From: Variovorax sp. PBS-H4
GTDB lineage: Bacteria; Pseudomonadota; Gammaproteobacteria; Burkholderiales; Burkholderiaceae_C
Length of the DNA: 64,000 bases
Direction: 5' to 3'
Assembly (NCBI RefSeq): GCF_901827205.1
Contig: NZ_LR594675.1
Coordinates: forward strand, 5,022,001-5,086,000
Of the stretch, positions 43,024-51,377 are shown piece after piece. How positions within the stretch are numbered: the first letter of the stretch is position 1; each line of letters opens with the position of its first letter. The notes under the pieces were generated by a model. That model was not told the origin of the DNA. It ran no database searches and worked only from the letters and a program-made list of their open reading frames with translations. The position numbers and the translations under genes are program-made.

Positions 43024-43680
43024 TCAACGCGACGGTCCATCGAAGGTTGCATTGCGCAGGAAGCCCGAAGGCATCTGGGAAGCACCGCCTGCTTGCTGGT
43101 GCGCTTCAAGCAATTGGTCCAGGCGCGGATCGCGCAGCATGACTTGCGGATTTCCACTTCCTACCACGACCCGCATCGGCGTCAGCACGGATGATCCGCC
43201 CTGCGGCGCAGACCCGCTGGCGGCGAGCACCGATCCCGAGCCCTGCTGTTGCTGTTGCTGCTGCTGCTGGGCCAACTGCGCCGCCGGGCGAGGACCGACC
43301 ACCCCAACCCAGTTCCACCCAATGGCCGCCGCAGCCGCCAGCGATGCTGCACCGGCCACGAGTTTCCATCGGAACACCGGCTCATTGGCGGCTTCGGCTC
43401 GGCGCAGAACCGGCATTGCGGCGGCATCGGGCGCGAGTGCCGGCACGGACGGCTCAGTCGCCAGCCGTTTCTGGAGTCGCGAGAGAAACAGCGAACTGTC
43501 GCTGCATGCAGTGTGGACGCCTGAGCGCAGCACATCCCCCACGACATGGTAGGCATGCCAAGTTGCACGCAGTTCGTCACTCCCGCAGACCTCGTCGATC
43601 ACCTGGGCGAACTCGTCATCCCGTAGGTGCCCATCGGCCAGTGCGGAAACCTGCTCATTGACAGTGGTTGTGTGCTTCAT
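43024..43680 (-). CDS. rseA: Sigma-E anti-sigma factor RseA/MucA-like
   Basis: This 218-residue bitopic membrane protein holds RpoE inactive until proteolysis releases it. The N-terminal RseA domain is at residues about 5-70 (VNEQVSALADGHLRDDEFAQ). A transmembrane helix lies at about 104-129. The periplasmic part begins with nine consecutive glutamines (residues 138-146), not typical for the family, encoded by mixed CAG/CAA codons. The start at 43680 is the family start after a long non-conserved extension. The gene lies 13 bp after rpoE. Confidence 0.92.
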   Translation of the reverse strand: MKHTTTVNEQVSALADGHLRDDEFAQVIDEVCGSDELRATWHAYHVVGDVLRSGVHTACSDSSLFLSRLQKRLATEPSVPALAPDAAAMPVLRRAEAANEPVFRWKLVAGAASLAAAAAIGWNWVGVVGPRPAAQLAQQQQQQQQQGSGSVLAASGSAPQGGSSVLTPMRVVVGSGNPQVMLRDPRLDQLLEAHQQAGGASQMPSGFLRNATFDGPSR

Positions 43681-43693
43681 CTTTTTCACCTGC

Positions 43694-44368
43694 TTACCAA
43701 CGCTTGCCGGATTGGTTGTCCAGCAATGGCTTGACTCTGGCCGAAATGGCTTCACGCGCCCGGAAAATTCGCGATCGCACCGTACCGATCGGGCAATTCA
43801 TGACCTCGGCGATTTCTTCGTAGCTCATGCCTTCGATCTCGCGCAGTGTGACCGCCTGCCTCAGCTCTGCGGGCAGTGCCTCCATCGCTGCTTCGACGGC
43901 GGCCGCGATCTCGTTGGCGGCAAGAACGGATTCGGGCGTTTCGTCGGTGGTTGGTTCGTTTCCGGGCCGGTAAGTTTCATCATCCTCTTCAGAAGACGAA
44001 CGCAGCGTGCTCTCGGTTACCGTCGGATCGCGCTTCATGTCCACCAGGGCCTTCTTGGCGGTGTTGACCGCTATGCGGTAGAGCCATGTGTAGAACTGGG
44101 CCTCGCCCCTGAACTGATGAAGGGCGCGGTAGGCGCGGATGAAGGTCTCCTGCGCGATGTCTTCGACCAGATTGACGTCCCGCACCATGCGGCCGATCAG
44201 CCGCTCGATCCGGCGCTGGTATTTCAGGACAAGCAATTCGAACGCCTTCTGATCGCCCGCAACCGTGCGCTGGACGAGCTGGAAGTCGACTTCTCCTGCT
44301 CTCGGCGCGGCAGTCGACGCATCGTTCAAGACGGCGTCGGGCGGCATGGGCGGCGGGGCTGCGGTCAT
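43694..44368 (-). CDS. rpoE: RNA polymerase sigma factor RpoE (AlgU-like)
   Basis: This 224-residue extracytoplasmic-function sigma factor directs the envelope-stress regulon. Region 2 lies at about 45-110 (ELLVLKYQRRIERLIGRMV, DIAQETFIRAYRALHQFRGEAQFYTWLYRIA) and region 4 at about 165-215 (LPAELRQAVTLREIEGMSYEEIAEVMNCPIGTVRSRIFRARE-type spacing). A Pro/Ala-rich N-terminal extension of about 25 residues and an acidic linker (SSSEEDDETY) distinguish it from E. coli RpoE. Its start overlaps the upstream unknown gene in ATGA. It heads the rpoE-rseA-rseB-mucD group. Confidence 0.96.
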   Translation of the reverse strand: MTAAPPPMPPDAVLNDASTAAPRAGEVDFQLVQRTVAGDQKAFELLVLKYQRRIERLIGRMVRDVNLVEDIAQETFIRAYRALHQFRGEAQFYTWLYRIAVNTAKKALVDMKRDPTVTESTLRSSSEEDDETYRPGNEPTTDETPESVLAANEIAAAVEAAMEALPAELRQAVTLREIEGMSYEEIAEVMNCPIGTVRSRIFRAREAISARVKPLLDNQSGKRW

Positions 44369-44850
44369 GAAAGAGGATGTTGCGCGTCAACCGGCGCCGA
44401 CCGGGCGCCGGCCCGGGCCAGGCTGGCCACAACGGGGCGCGAATATAAAGCTCGGCGCAAAGTCTGCCAGCGCTCCGGCATGGTGCGTCGCTCAAGCCAC
44501 AGCCACCTGCGGGCGGCCCCCGGTTCGCTCATGCATACGAGCAGCCAAGACTGGCCATCCAGGGCAACTTGCACTCGGCCCGCCTGCGGGCTGGTCACAC
44601 CGCGGACCGACCAGCGTGTGCCGTCGAACTCCAGCACATGGGCTAAAGCGCTGCGTGGCGACGCTCTCCATGCAGCAAAGCCCGCTCCAAGGACGCAGAG
44701 CACCAGCAGCCCGGGGCGCCAGTCCATGCTACCCGACCGGGCGCATGCCGCAACCGCGCAACACGCGCCGCTGATCCAAAGAAGGAGCAAGAGGCGGTCC
44801 GCCATGCGCGAACGCCCCACCGGGTAGCTCACGGACGGGGCGCCGTGCAT
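44365..44850 (-). CDS. Uncharacterised membrane protein between fabF and rpoE
   Basis: This protein of about 161 residues has hydrophobic segments near residues 17-35 and 43-62, followed by a C-terminal part with several Trp and Arg residues (FDGTRWSVRG, RRWLWLERRTMPERWQTLRRALYSR). The shape resembles small toxin-like CptA/YgfX proteins, with two helices then a cytosolic beta domain ending in RWR-rich LRR..L. That resemblance is loose. The start at 44850 follows the fabF stop by 13 bp; ATG 44805 is an alternative. It overlaps rpoE by four bases, so it is translated in step with the stress sigma factor. I do not recognise a function. Confidence 0.75.
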   Translation of the reverse strand: MHGAPSVSYPVGRSRMADRLLLLLWISGACCAVAACARSGSMDWRPGLLVLCVLGAGFAAWRASPRSALAHVLEFDGTRWSVRGVTSPQAGRVQVALDGQSWLLVCMSEPGAARRWLWLERRTMPERWQTLRRALYSRPVVASLARAGARSAPVDAQHPLS

Positions 44851-44863
44851 GGGTTCAGGGAAT

Positions 44864-46108
44864 TCAAGCGCGCTTGAACACCAGCGTGCCGTTGGTGCCG
44901 CCAAACCCGAAGTTGTTCTTTACGGCAACATCAATCTTGAGATCACGCGCTTCATTGGCGCAGTAGTCGAGATCGCACTCCGGATCCTGATTGAAGATGT
45001 TGATGGTCGGTGGACTCTTCTGATGATGGATCGCGAGTACGGTGAACACCGACTCAATGCCACCGGCGCCGCCCAGCAGGTGGCCGGTCATGGACTTGGT
45101 CGAATTCACTACCATCTTCCGGGCTTGATCGCCGAAGGCCTTCTTGATTGCGTTGGTCTCGTTGAGGTCCCCGAGCGGCGTCGAGGTGCCGTGCGCGTTG
45201 AGATATTGGACTTGGTCAGCGTTGACTCCGGCGTTGCTCAGCGCCGCCACCATCGAGCGACGCGGTCCATCGACATCCGGAGCAGTCATGTGGAAGGCGT
45301 CGGCGCTCATGCCGAAGCCGGCGACTTCGGCGTAGATCTTGGCGCCGCGTGCCTTGGCCCTCTCGTATTCTTCGAGCACAACGACCCCCGCGCCTTCGCC
45401 GAGCACGAACCCGTCGCGGTCGCGATCCCAGGGGCGGGAAGCCGTGGCCGGGTCGTCGTTGCGCGTGGACAGCGCACGCGCCGCGGCAAACCCGCCGATG
45501 CCGAGCGGCGAGACCGTGGACTCGGCGCCGCCGGCGATCATCACATCGGCGTCGCCATACTCGATCATCCGAGCGGACGTGCCGATGGCATGCAAGCCGG
45601 TCGTACAGGCCGTCACGATCGCGATGTTCGGCCCCTTGAACCCGTAGTGGATCGATACATGACCGGAGATCATGTTGATGATCGAAGCGGGTACGAAGAA
45701 GGGCGACACGCGGCGCGGCCCGCGATTGGTCAGTTCGGCATGCGTCGCCTCGATCATGGGGAGCCCACCGATGCCGGAGCCGATGTTGCAGCCGATGCGC
45801 ACGGCCTCGTCGTGGGATAGCGCATCACCGGTCGGAAGACCGCTGTCCTGCACGGCTTGCATGGCAGCGGCCAAGCCTAGGTGAATGAAGCGATCCATGT
45901 GGCGCGCTTCTTTCTCGGCAATGTACTGTGTGATGTCGAAGCCCCTCACCTCGCCCGCGAACTTGCACGCGAACGCGCCCGCATCAAAGCTGGCAATGGT
46001 GTCGATGCCCGACTTTCCGGCGAGCAGATTGCCCCAGGACTCGGCAACGGTATTTCCGACAGGGGCAATGCAACCGAGTCCGGTCACAACGACGCGGCGT
46101 TTGGTCAT
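44864..46108 (-). CDS. fabF: 3-oxoacyl-[ACP] synthase II
   Basis: This 414-residue condensing enzyme elongates acyl-ACP with malonyl-ACP. The catalytic Cys is in VTACTTGLHAIG, and the two His are in NAHGTSTPLGD and MTGHLLGGAGG. The C-terminal NNFGFGGTNGTLVF is intact. The start at 46108 (MTKRRVVVTGLG) is the family start. It follows acpP by 93 bp in the fab cluster and precedes the rpoE group. Confidence 0.98.
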   Translation of the reverse strand: MTKRRVVVTGLGCIAPVGNTVAESWGNLLAGKSGIDTIASFDAGAFACKFAGEVRGFDITQYIAEKEARHMDRFIHLGLAAAMQAVQDSGLPTGDALSHDEAVRIGCNIGSGIGGLPMIEATHAELTNRGPRRVSPFFVPASIINMISGHVSIHYGFKGPNIAIVTACTTGLHAIGTSARMIEYGDADVMIAGGAESTVSPLGIGGFAAARALSTRNDDPATASRPWDRDRDGFVLGEGAGVVVLEEYERAKARGAKIYAEVAGFGMSADAFHMTAPDVDGPRRSMVAALSNAGVNADQVQYLNAHGTSTPLGDLNETNAIKKAFGDQARKMVVNSTKSMTGHLLGGAGGIESVFTVLAIHHQKSPPTINIFNQDPECDLDYCANEARDLKIDVAVKNNFGFGGTNGTLVFKRA

Positions 46109-46201
46109 GCCGGCAAACCTTTCTGGAGGCACTGAGACCATCGGGCGGCCTGCACGATCATGGCAGCCGCGAACCGATTCGGAAACCCAGCGTGGCCGAT
46201 A

Positions 46202-46441
46202 TCAAGCCTTTTGATTCTTGGTGGCGTAGTCGACGGCGTTCTGGACGGTCGTGATCTTCTCGGCGTCTTCGTCCGGGATCTCGATGCCAAATTCGTCTTC
46301 GAGTGCCATCACCAGTTCGACCGTGTCGAGCGAGTCCGCACCGAGGTCTGCGACGAAAGCCTTCTCGTTGGTGACCTGGGACTCTTCAACGCCGAGTTGC
46401 TCGGCAATGATTTTCTTGACACGTGCTTCGATATCGCTCAT
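46202..46441 (-). CDS. acpP: Acyl carrier protein
   Basis: This 79-residue acidic carrier holds growing acyl chains on a 4'-phosphopantetheine at Ser37 in GADSLDTVEL. The sequence is typical (MSDIEARVKKIIAEQLGVEE), four-helical and highly acidic. It is modified by AcpS (33027-33422). GAGGGAACC lies upstream of the start. A promoter-like TAAAAT lies 34 bp before the start, so it probably has its own promoter within the cluster, in keeping with its high abundance. Confidence 0.98.
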   Translation of the reverse strand: MSDIEARVKKIIAEQLGVEESQVTNEKAFVADLGADSLDTVELVMALEDEFGIEIPDEDAEKITTVQNAVDYATKNQKA

Positions 46442-46474
46442 TTGGTTCCCTCTGAGGGTTGTAGGTAATCGATG

Positions 46475-46480
46475 ATTTTA
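46475..46480 (-). promoter_or_regulatory. Candidate -10 box for acpP
   Basis: TAAAAT on the minus strand, in the context GGCTAAAATC, lies 34 bp before the acpP ATG. The same GGCTAAAATC context occurs before lysS. The -35 region is weak. Confidence 0.4.
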
Positions 46481-46540
46481 GCCGGCCGGATCATGGCATT
46501 CAGCCCTGGCCCAAGGCGGCAAAGGAATTGCTTCTTGCGT

Positions 46541-47284
46541 TCACATATGCATGCCGCCATTGACATGGAGCTCCTGCCCCGTCACGTACCCGGCCTGAGG
46601 TGAAGCCAGGTAGGCGACGGCGTGGGCGATATCTGCCGGCTTGCCAAGGTGGCCGAGAGGGATCTGCGCCAGCAACGCCTGCTGTTGGGCTTGCGGCAAG
46701 TTGGCCGTCATGTCGGTCTCGATGAAACCGGGAGCGACACAATTGACGGTGACGTTGCGGCTGCCAAGCTCCCGAGCCAATGCGCGAGTCATTCCTGCAA
46801 CACCGGCTTTGGCGGCGGCATAGTTGGCCTGACCAGCATTGCCAGACGCCCCAACCACGCTGGTGATGTTGATGATGCGACCGTAGCGCTGCTTCATCAT
46901 GGGACGAATCGCGGCGCGCGAAAGGCGGAAGACGGCCTTGAGATTGGTGTCGAGCACTGCATCCCAGTCATCGTCCTTCAGGCGCATGGCCAGCATGTCG
47001 CGCGTGATGCCGGCATTGTTGACCAGCACGTGGATAGCCCCATAGGCCTTGACGATCTGGTCGATCGACGCCTCCACCGCCGGGCCGTCGTTCACGTCAA
47101 GCGCCAGGCCGCGCCCGCCATGAGCGCCAAGCGCAGCGGTGATCCTGTTGGCTCCCTCTTCGGTAGTGCCGGTGCCGATTACCTGCAGGCCACGATGCGC
47201 CAACTCGAGCGCGATCGCCGCCCCGATGCCGCGCGACGCGCCGGTGACCAGAGCCACCTGGCCTTCGAATTTGGGAATGCTCAT
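46541..47284 (-). CDS. fabG: 3-oxoacyl-[ACP] reductase
   Basis: This 247-residue short-chain dehydrogenase reduces 3-ketoacyl-ACP with NADPH. The cofactor motif is VTGASRGIGAAIALEL, the NNAG motif is VNNAGITRD, and the catalytic Ser and Tyr-Lys are in TSVVGASGNAGQANYAAAK. The C-terminal end GQELHVNGGMHM is that of true FabG. It follows fabD by 27 bp and precedes acpP by 99 bp. Confidence 0.98.
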   Translation of the reverse strand: MSIPKFEGQVALVTGASRGIGAAIALELAHRGLQVIGTGTTEEGANRITAALGAHGGRGLALDVNDGPAVEASIDQIVKAYGAIHVLVNNAGITRDMLAMRLKDDDWDAVLDTNLKAVFRLSRAAIRPMMKQRYGRIINITSVVGASGNAGQANYAAAKAGVAGMTRALARELGSRNVTVNCVAPGFIETDMTANLPQAQQQALLAQIPLGHLGKPADIAHAVAYLASPQAGYVTGQELHVNGGMHM

Positions 47285-47311
47285 TGGGGATCGATGTTGA
47301 AGCTCGGGAGC

Positions 47312-48265
47312 TCAGGCGCCGAGCAGTTGCTGGGTTTCCGCCCGGGTCGCCGGGTCGTAGACGGAGGCCGCGACGAGTTCAGGCGAAATCCGCTTGGCCA
47401 TTCCGGCAAGCACCTTGCCAGGCCCGCATTCGATGATGACTTCAACGCCGCGGGCCTTCAAAGCCAACACGCTTTCGACCCACCGAACGGGACCCGCTGC
47501 CTGGCGCACGAGAGCGTCGCGTATCCGGTCAGCGCTTGTTTCGACCGCCACGTCGATATTGTTGAGGACCGGTATCTGTGGCGCCGCCAGGCTCACCGAT
47601 GCCAGCCGCTGACGCAACGCCTCGGCGGCAGGCCGCATCAGGCTGGAGTGGAAGGGCGCCGATACAGGCAACGGGAGCGCGCGCTTGGCACCCTGAGCCT
47701 TGAGCACCTCGCAGGCCTTGTCGACTGCGGCCTTGCTGCCGGCGATCACCGTCTGCATCGGGTCGTTGAAGTTCACGGCCTCGACGACCTCATTGCTGCC
47801 GAGTTCGAAGCCGGAGGTCACCTGCGCGCAACCGGCTTTCACCTTTTCCGCATCCATCCCGAGGATGGCTGCCATCGCGCCCGCGCCCACCGGCACGGCT
47901 TGCTGCATCGCCTGGGCACGAAAACGCACAAGCGGCGCCGCCTGCGCCAGCGTGAGCACGCCGGCAGCGACAAGCGCGGAATACTCACCAAGCGAATGGC
48001 CTGCGACCAGCGCCGGCTTGGCACCGCCTTCGGCCAGCCAGGCCCGCCAGGCGGCAACGCCGGCGACCAGCATCACCGGCTGGGTGTTGGTGGTGAGGCC
48101 CAGCGCCTCCTTCGGACCTTCACGGATGAGGCGCGCGATGTCTTCATCCAGCGCATCGGAAGCTTCGCGCAGCGTCTCGGCCACGGCCGGGTGATCACCC
48201 CAGGCGTCGAGCATGCCGACAGCCTGCGAGCCCTGGCCCGGAAAAACGAAAGCGAAGGATTTCAT
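47312..48265 (-). CDS. fabD: Malonyl-CoA-[ACP] transacylase
   Basis: This 317-residue enzyme moves malonyl groups from CoA to ACP. It has FVFPGQGSQAVGML at the start, the active Ser in GHSLGEYSALVAAG (near residue 94) and the His region PVSAPFHSSLM. The start is set at 48265 by the MKSFAFVFPGQG beginning. It lies between fabH and fabG, 51 bp after fabH. Confidence 0.98.
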   Translation of the reverse strand: MKSFAFVFPGQGSQAVGMLDAWGDHPAVAETLREASDALDEDIARLIREGPKEALGLTTNTQPVMLVAGVAAWRAWLAEGGAKPALVAGHSLGEYSALVAAGVLTLAQAAPLVRFRAQAMQQAVPVGAGAMAAILGMDAEKVKAGCAQVTSGFELGSNEVVEAVNFNDPMQTVIAGSKAAVDKACEVLKAQGAKRALPLPVSAPFHSSLMRPAAEALRQRLASVSLAAPQIPVLNNIDVAVETSADRIRDALVRQAAGPVRWVESVLALKARGVEVIIECGPGKVLAGMAKRISPELVAASVYDPATRAETQQLLGA

Positions 48266-48316
48266 TGTTGCGTCTCCGTTGCGCGTCCCTGGCATGCCCG
48301 GGGATCGCGCGTCGCA

Positions 48317-49294
48317 CTACATGGTCAAAAGCACCGCGCCCCAGGTGAAGCCACCGCCAACACCTTCGAGCATGAGTGTGTCGCCCTTCTTCACCTTGCC
48401 CCCCCGAACCGCCTCGTCCAATGCCAGGGGAATGGAGGCTGCGGAGGTGTTGCCATGCTCATCGACGGTCACGACCAGCTTTTCGAGCGGCAACTTGAGC
48501 TTTCGCGCGGTGCCTTCCATGATGCGGATGTTGGCCTGATGGGGGATCAGCCAGTCGATTTGCGTGGCGTCCTTGCCGGCTTTCTGCAGGCACGCGCGTG
48601 CGGCCTCCTCCAGCACGCGGACGGCCAGCTTGAACACCGCCTGCCCGTCCATATGGAGCAGCGGGGTGCCGAGCACGTTGCCGCCCGAGACATGGCCGGG
48701 CACACAAAGAATGCCAACGTGCTTGCCGTCGGCATGCAAATCGCTGGCAAGAATGCCGGGCTCGGTGCTGGCTTCGAGCACCACCGCGCCGGCGCCATCG
48801 CCGAAAAGCACGCAGGTAGTGCGGTCGTTGAAGTCGAGGATGCGCGAGAACACTTCCGCACCAATGACCAGGGCGCATTTGGCGCTCCCCGTGCGGATCA
48901 TCGCGTCCGCCACCGTCAGAGCGTAGACGAAACCGCTGCACACGGCCTGTACGTCGAAGGCAGCGCAACCGGCGATGCCCAGCTTGTTCTGAAGAATGGA
49001 TGCCGACGACGGAAACACCATGTCTGGCGTCGACGTTGCAACAATGATCAGGTCGACATCCGCAGCGCTGCGGCCCGCAGCTTCGAGCGCCTGCTTTGCA
49101 GCCTGAACTCCCAAGTCGCTACTGGCCACCTCGGGCGCAGCGAAGTGGCGGGCACGAATGCCGGTCCGCTCGACGATCCATTGATCTGAGGTTTCGATGC
49201 CGCGCCCTGCCAATTCGCGGGCGAGTTCGTCATTTGTCACTCGACGAGGCGGCAGGTAACTGCCGGTGCCGGTGATGCGGGAAAAAGGAGTCAT
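48317..49294 (-). CDS. fabH: 3-oxoacyl-[ACP] synthase III
   Basis: This 325-residue enzyme starts fatty-acid synthesis by joining acetyl-CoA and malonyl-ACP. The Cys-His-Asn triad lies in DVQAVCSGFVYAL, IPHQANIRIM and GNTSAASIPLAL. It starts at ATG 49294, whose A is shared with the plsX stop (TGATG), a tight coupling. Order plsX-fabH-fabD-fabG-acpP-fabF is the classic bacterial fab cluster. Confidence 0.98.
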   Translation of the reverse strand: MTPFSRITGTGSYLPPRRVTNDELARELAGRGIETSDQWIVERTGIRARHFAAPEVASSDLGVQAAKQALEAAGRSAADVDLIIVATSTPDMVFPSSASILQNKLGIAGCAAFDVQAVCSGFVYALTVADAMIRTGSAKCALVIGAEVFSRILDFNDRTTCVLFGDGAGAVVLEASTEPGILASDLHADGKHVGILCVPGHVSGGNVLGTPLLHMDGQAVFKLAVRVLEEAARACLQKAGKDATQIDWLIPHQANIRIMEGTARKLKLPLEKLVVTVDEHGNTSAASIPLALDEAVRGGKVKKGDTLMLEGVGGGFTWGAVLLTM

Positions 49295-50385
49295 CAAACG
49301 TGGAGCGCCGCCGTGTCGACCGGCGTCGCCGGCTCTTGCCGCGCGAGCAGAGGCGCGGCGTGGGCGATGCGGGCCCGCACGCGATCGAGCAGGTTGTTGC
49401 GAGCGGCATCATAAGCGCGATCGAGCGCATGGCCGAAGGCAACTTCATCCGCAGAGCCATGGCTCTTGAATACCAAGCCGCGTAAACCCAGAAGGGCGGC
49501 GCCGTTGTAGCGCCTGTGATCCAGGCGTCGCTTGAGCGCTTTTAGCACCGGATACGAGACGATCGCCGCAAACTTGCTGAAGATGCTGCTGGAATATTCG
49601 ATCCGAAGAAAATCGACGATCATCGATGCGACGCCTTCAGTGGCCTTCAAGGTGACGTTTCCAACAAAGCCGTCACAGACGACGATATCCGTCGTGCCCT
49701 TGAAGATGTCGTTGCCTTCCACGTTGCCGTAGAAATTGAGATCGTCGGAGTTCGCAGCCTTGCGAAGCAGCTGGCTGGCTCTTTTGATTGTCTCGCTGCC
49801 CTTGATCGCCTCTTCGCCCACATTGAGCAGCCCGACCGAGGGCGACTCATTGCCCGTCAGCGCGGAGACCAACGCGGAGCCCAGCACGGCAAATTGGAGA
49901 AGGTCCTCGGCATCGCAATCGACATTGGCGCCGAGATCAAGCACCGTGGTTGCGCCACCCTTGCTGTTCGGCAACTGGGGCGCAATGGCCGGGCGATCGA
50001 TTCCTTCGAGCGTCTTGAGCAGGTAGCGCGCAATCGCCATCAACGCACCGGTGTTGCCGGCCGAGACGGCCGCCTGCGCCGCGCCGTCTTTCACTTGCTG
50101 AATCGCGACCCGCATGGACGAGTCTTTTTTCTTTCGCAGCGCGATCTCGATCGGGTCGTCCATCCCCACAACTTCGCTGGCCGGAATCAGCCGCGCGCGC
50201 AGGTGCGAAAAACCAGCGAGCGCAGCGGGCGCGCCGACCAGCAGCAGCGAGGCCTCGGCGTGACGCTCGAGAAAAGCCCGACAGGCCGCGAGCGTGACAC
50301 GCGGGCCGTGATCTCCCCCCATGCAATCGACGGCCAGCGTGATCGCGCGGGGTGGGGACGTGACAGAATCGGAGGACGCAACCAT
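49294..50385 (-). CDS. plsX: Phosphate acyltransferase PlsX
   Basis: This 363-residue peripheral membrane enzyme converts acyl-ACP to acyl-phosphate for phospholipid synthesis. Conserved stretches are AVDCMGGDHGPRVTL, AVSAGNTGALMA, VLDLGANVDC and FVGNVTLKATEG. The ATG at 50385 is preferred to the adjoining TTG at 50388, with GTTTTG upstream giving little ribosome signal. It follows rpmF by 62 bp and overlaps fabH by one base. Confidence 0.97.
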   Translation of the reverse strand: MVASSDSVTSPPRAITLAVDCMGGDHGPRVTLAACRAFLERHAEASLLLVGAPAALAGFSHLRARLIPASEVVGMDDPIEIALRKKKDSSMRVAIQQVKDGAAQAAVSAGNTGALMAIARYLLKTLEGIDRPAIAPQLPNSKGGATTVLDLGANVDCDAEDLLQFAVLGSALVSALTGNESPSVGLLNVGEEAIKGSETIKRASQLLRKAANSDDLNFYGNVEGNDIFKGTTDIVVCDGFVGNVTLKATEGVASMIVDFLRIEYSSSIFSKFAAIVSYPVLKALKRRLDHRRYNGAALLGLRGLVFKSHGSADEVAFGHALDRAYDAARNNLLDRVRARIAHAAPLLARQEPATPVDTAALHV

Positions 50386-50447
50386 CAAAACAAAGGCCCG
50401 ACGCTACGCTAGAAGTAGCTTCGGGCCTTCAGCCTTGAAACAGCAGG

Positions 50448-50630
50448 TCAGGCTTCTGACTTGGTCTTGAGCACCTTGCGCCCGCGATAGAAGCCGTTGG
50501 GGCTGATATGGTGGCGCAGGTGGGTCTCGCCCGTGGTCGGCTCGACAGCCAAGCCCGGCACGCCCAGTGCGTTGTGGGAACGATGCATGCCGCGCTTGGA
50601 CGGCGACTTCTTGTTTTGCTGGACAGCCAT
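50448..50630 (-). CDS. rpmF: 50S ribosomal protein L32
   Basis: This 60-residue basic ribosomal protein shows MAVQQNKKSPSKRGMHRSH, typical of L32. It lacks the CxxC zinc motif, so it is the Cys-free form common in proteobacteria. AGGAGCC lies upstream of the start. It is between the DUF177 protein and plsX, the order seen in E. coli (yceD-rpmF-plsX). Confidence 0.98.
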   Translation of the reverse strand: MAVQQNKKSPSKRGMHRSHNALGVPGLAVEPTTGETHLRHHISPNGFYRGRKVLKTKSEA

Positions 50631-50743
50631 GCTGGCTCCTGAAAATGGTCGGGTGAGTGGGTGGGCACGCGCTTGACCGTGGGCTCTGGCGGCCCCTGCC
50701 GTCCATCCGCCACATCCGAAGGGCGGCGCGCGCGAAGCCCATG

Positions 50744-50749
50744 ATTATA
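50744..50749 (-). promoter_or_regulatory. Candidate -10 box for rpmF-plsX-fab
   Basis: TATAAT on the minus strand in GGGGCTATAATCATGG lies 114 bp before the rpmF start and just inside the gap after the DUF177 gene. The -10 matches the consensus exactly; the -35 (TGGCAT or similar) is poor. Confidence 0.5.
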
Positions 50750-50790
50750 GCCCCATCGAAGGAGTAGATGCCAGCCCATCGGCTTCGAGC

Positions 50791-51339
50791 CTATTTCCGC
50801 TTATCCGACCGCAGCGTGCCAAGCACTGCGAACGGGTTGGGGCGGGCAGCCTCTGCGCCGTCGAACTCGGGATCCACTGCGGAGAGCTTCACGGGCTCAG
50901 GGCACTGCTCGTGACGAGGAGTCAGGGGAATTTCCATCAACAATTCATCCTCGATCAACGCCCGTAGATCGAAGTCTCGGCTGGCGACGAGCACGTCCTC
51001 CTCGGATTCCTCATCCTCGACGGCAGCTGTGTCTTCGTCTGCGACGAACCGAAACCAGCGATCAACCTTCAATTCAAGGTCCACCAACGCCAGACAACGT
51101 TGGCAGACGAGGGGCACCGTTGTGGAAGCGCTCAGATGAAGCCAGGGAACAGGGGCTTCCGCATGCCCTTCGCGCTCAGTGCCAACGGCCTCCCAGCGCA
51201 CGCGCGAACCGGCCGTCGGGCTGCCCAGCTCCGCGGCCAGGCGCGGATAGGCGCTAACGGGCTCCTCGGCCGAAAGCGTCGCGGCAGTCTCGGCGAAGCG
51301 GTTCACGTCGAGCTTGTCCGGGGTGAATTCTCTGCTCAT
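50791..51339 (-). CDS. DUF177/YceD family protein
   Basis: This 182-residue acidic protein belongs to the YceD/DUF177 family (large ribosomal RNA accumulation protein in E. coli and plants). The CQRC motif (PLVCQRCLALVDLEL, near residue 80) and the C-terminal ELLMEIPLTPRH and PNPFAVLGTL are the conserved parts. The start at 51339 begins MSREFTPDKLDV. The gene precedes rpmF, as in most proteobacteria, suggesting a ribosome-related role. It is divergent from maf, 38 bp away. Confidence 0.92.
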   Translation of the reverse strand: MSREFTPDKLDVNRFAETAATLSAEEPVSAYPRLAAELGSPTAGSRVRWEAVGTEREGHAEAPVPWLHLSASTTVPLVCQRCLALVDLELKVDRWFRFVADEDTAAVEDEESEEDVLVASRDFDLRALIEDELLMEIPLTPRHEQCPEPVKLSAVDPEFDGAEAARPNPFAVLGTLRSDKRK

Positions 51340-51377
51340 CGTCGCCAGTCTAAACCGCTCACGCACAATCATGCGCC

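Noticed and set aside
44365..44850. Calling the gene before rpoE a toxin of the CptA/YgfX family
   Set aside because: Only the helix layout and the basic C-terminus resemble that family, and no SdhE-type antitoxin is adjacent (sdhE is 32 kb away), so the call stays unknown.
46622..49189. Open frame of about 855 codons antisense to fabG, fabD and fabH
   Set aside because: It crosses three well-supported genes and their gaps; its composition is that of a shadow, with no recognisable domain.
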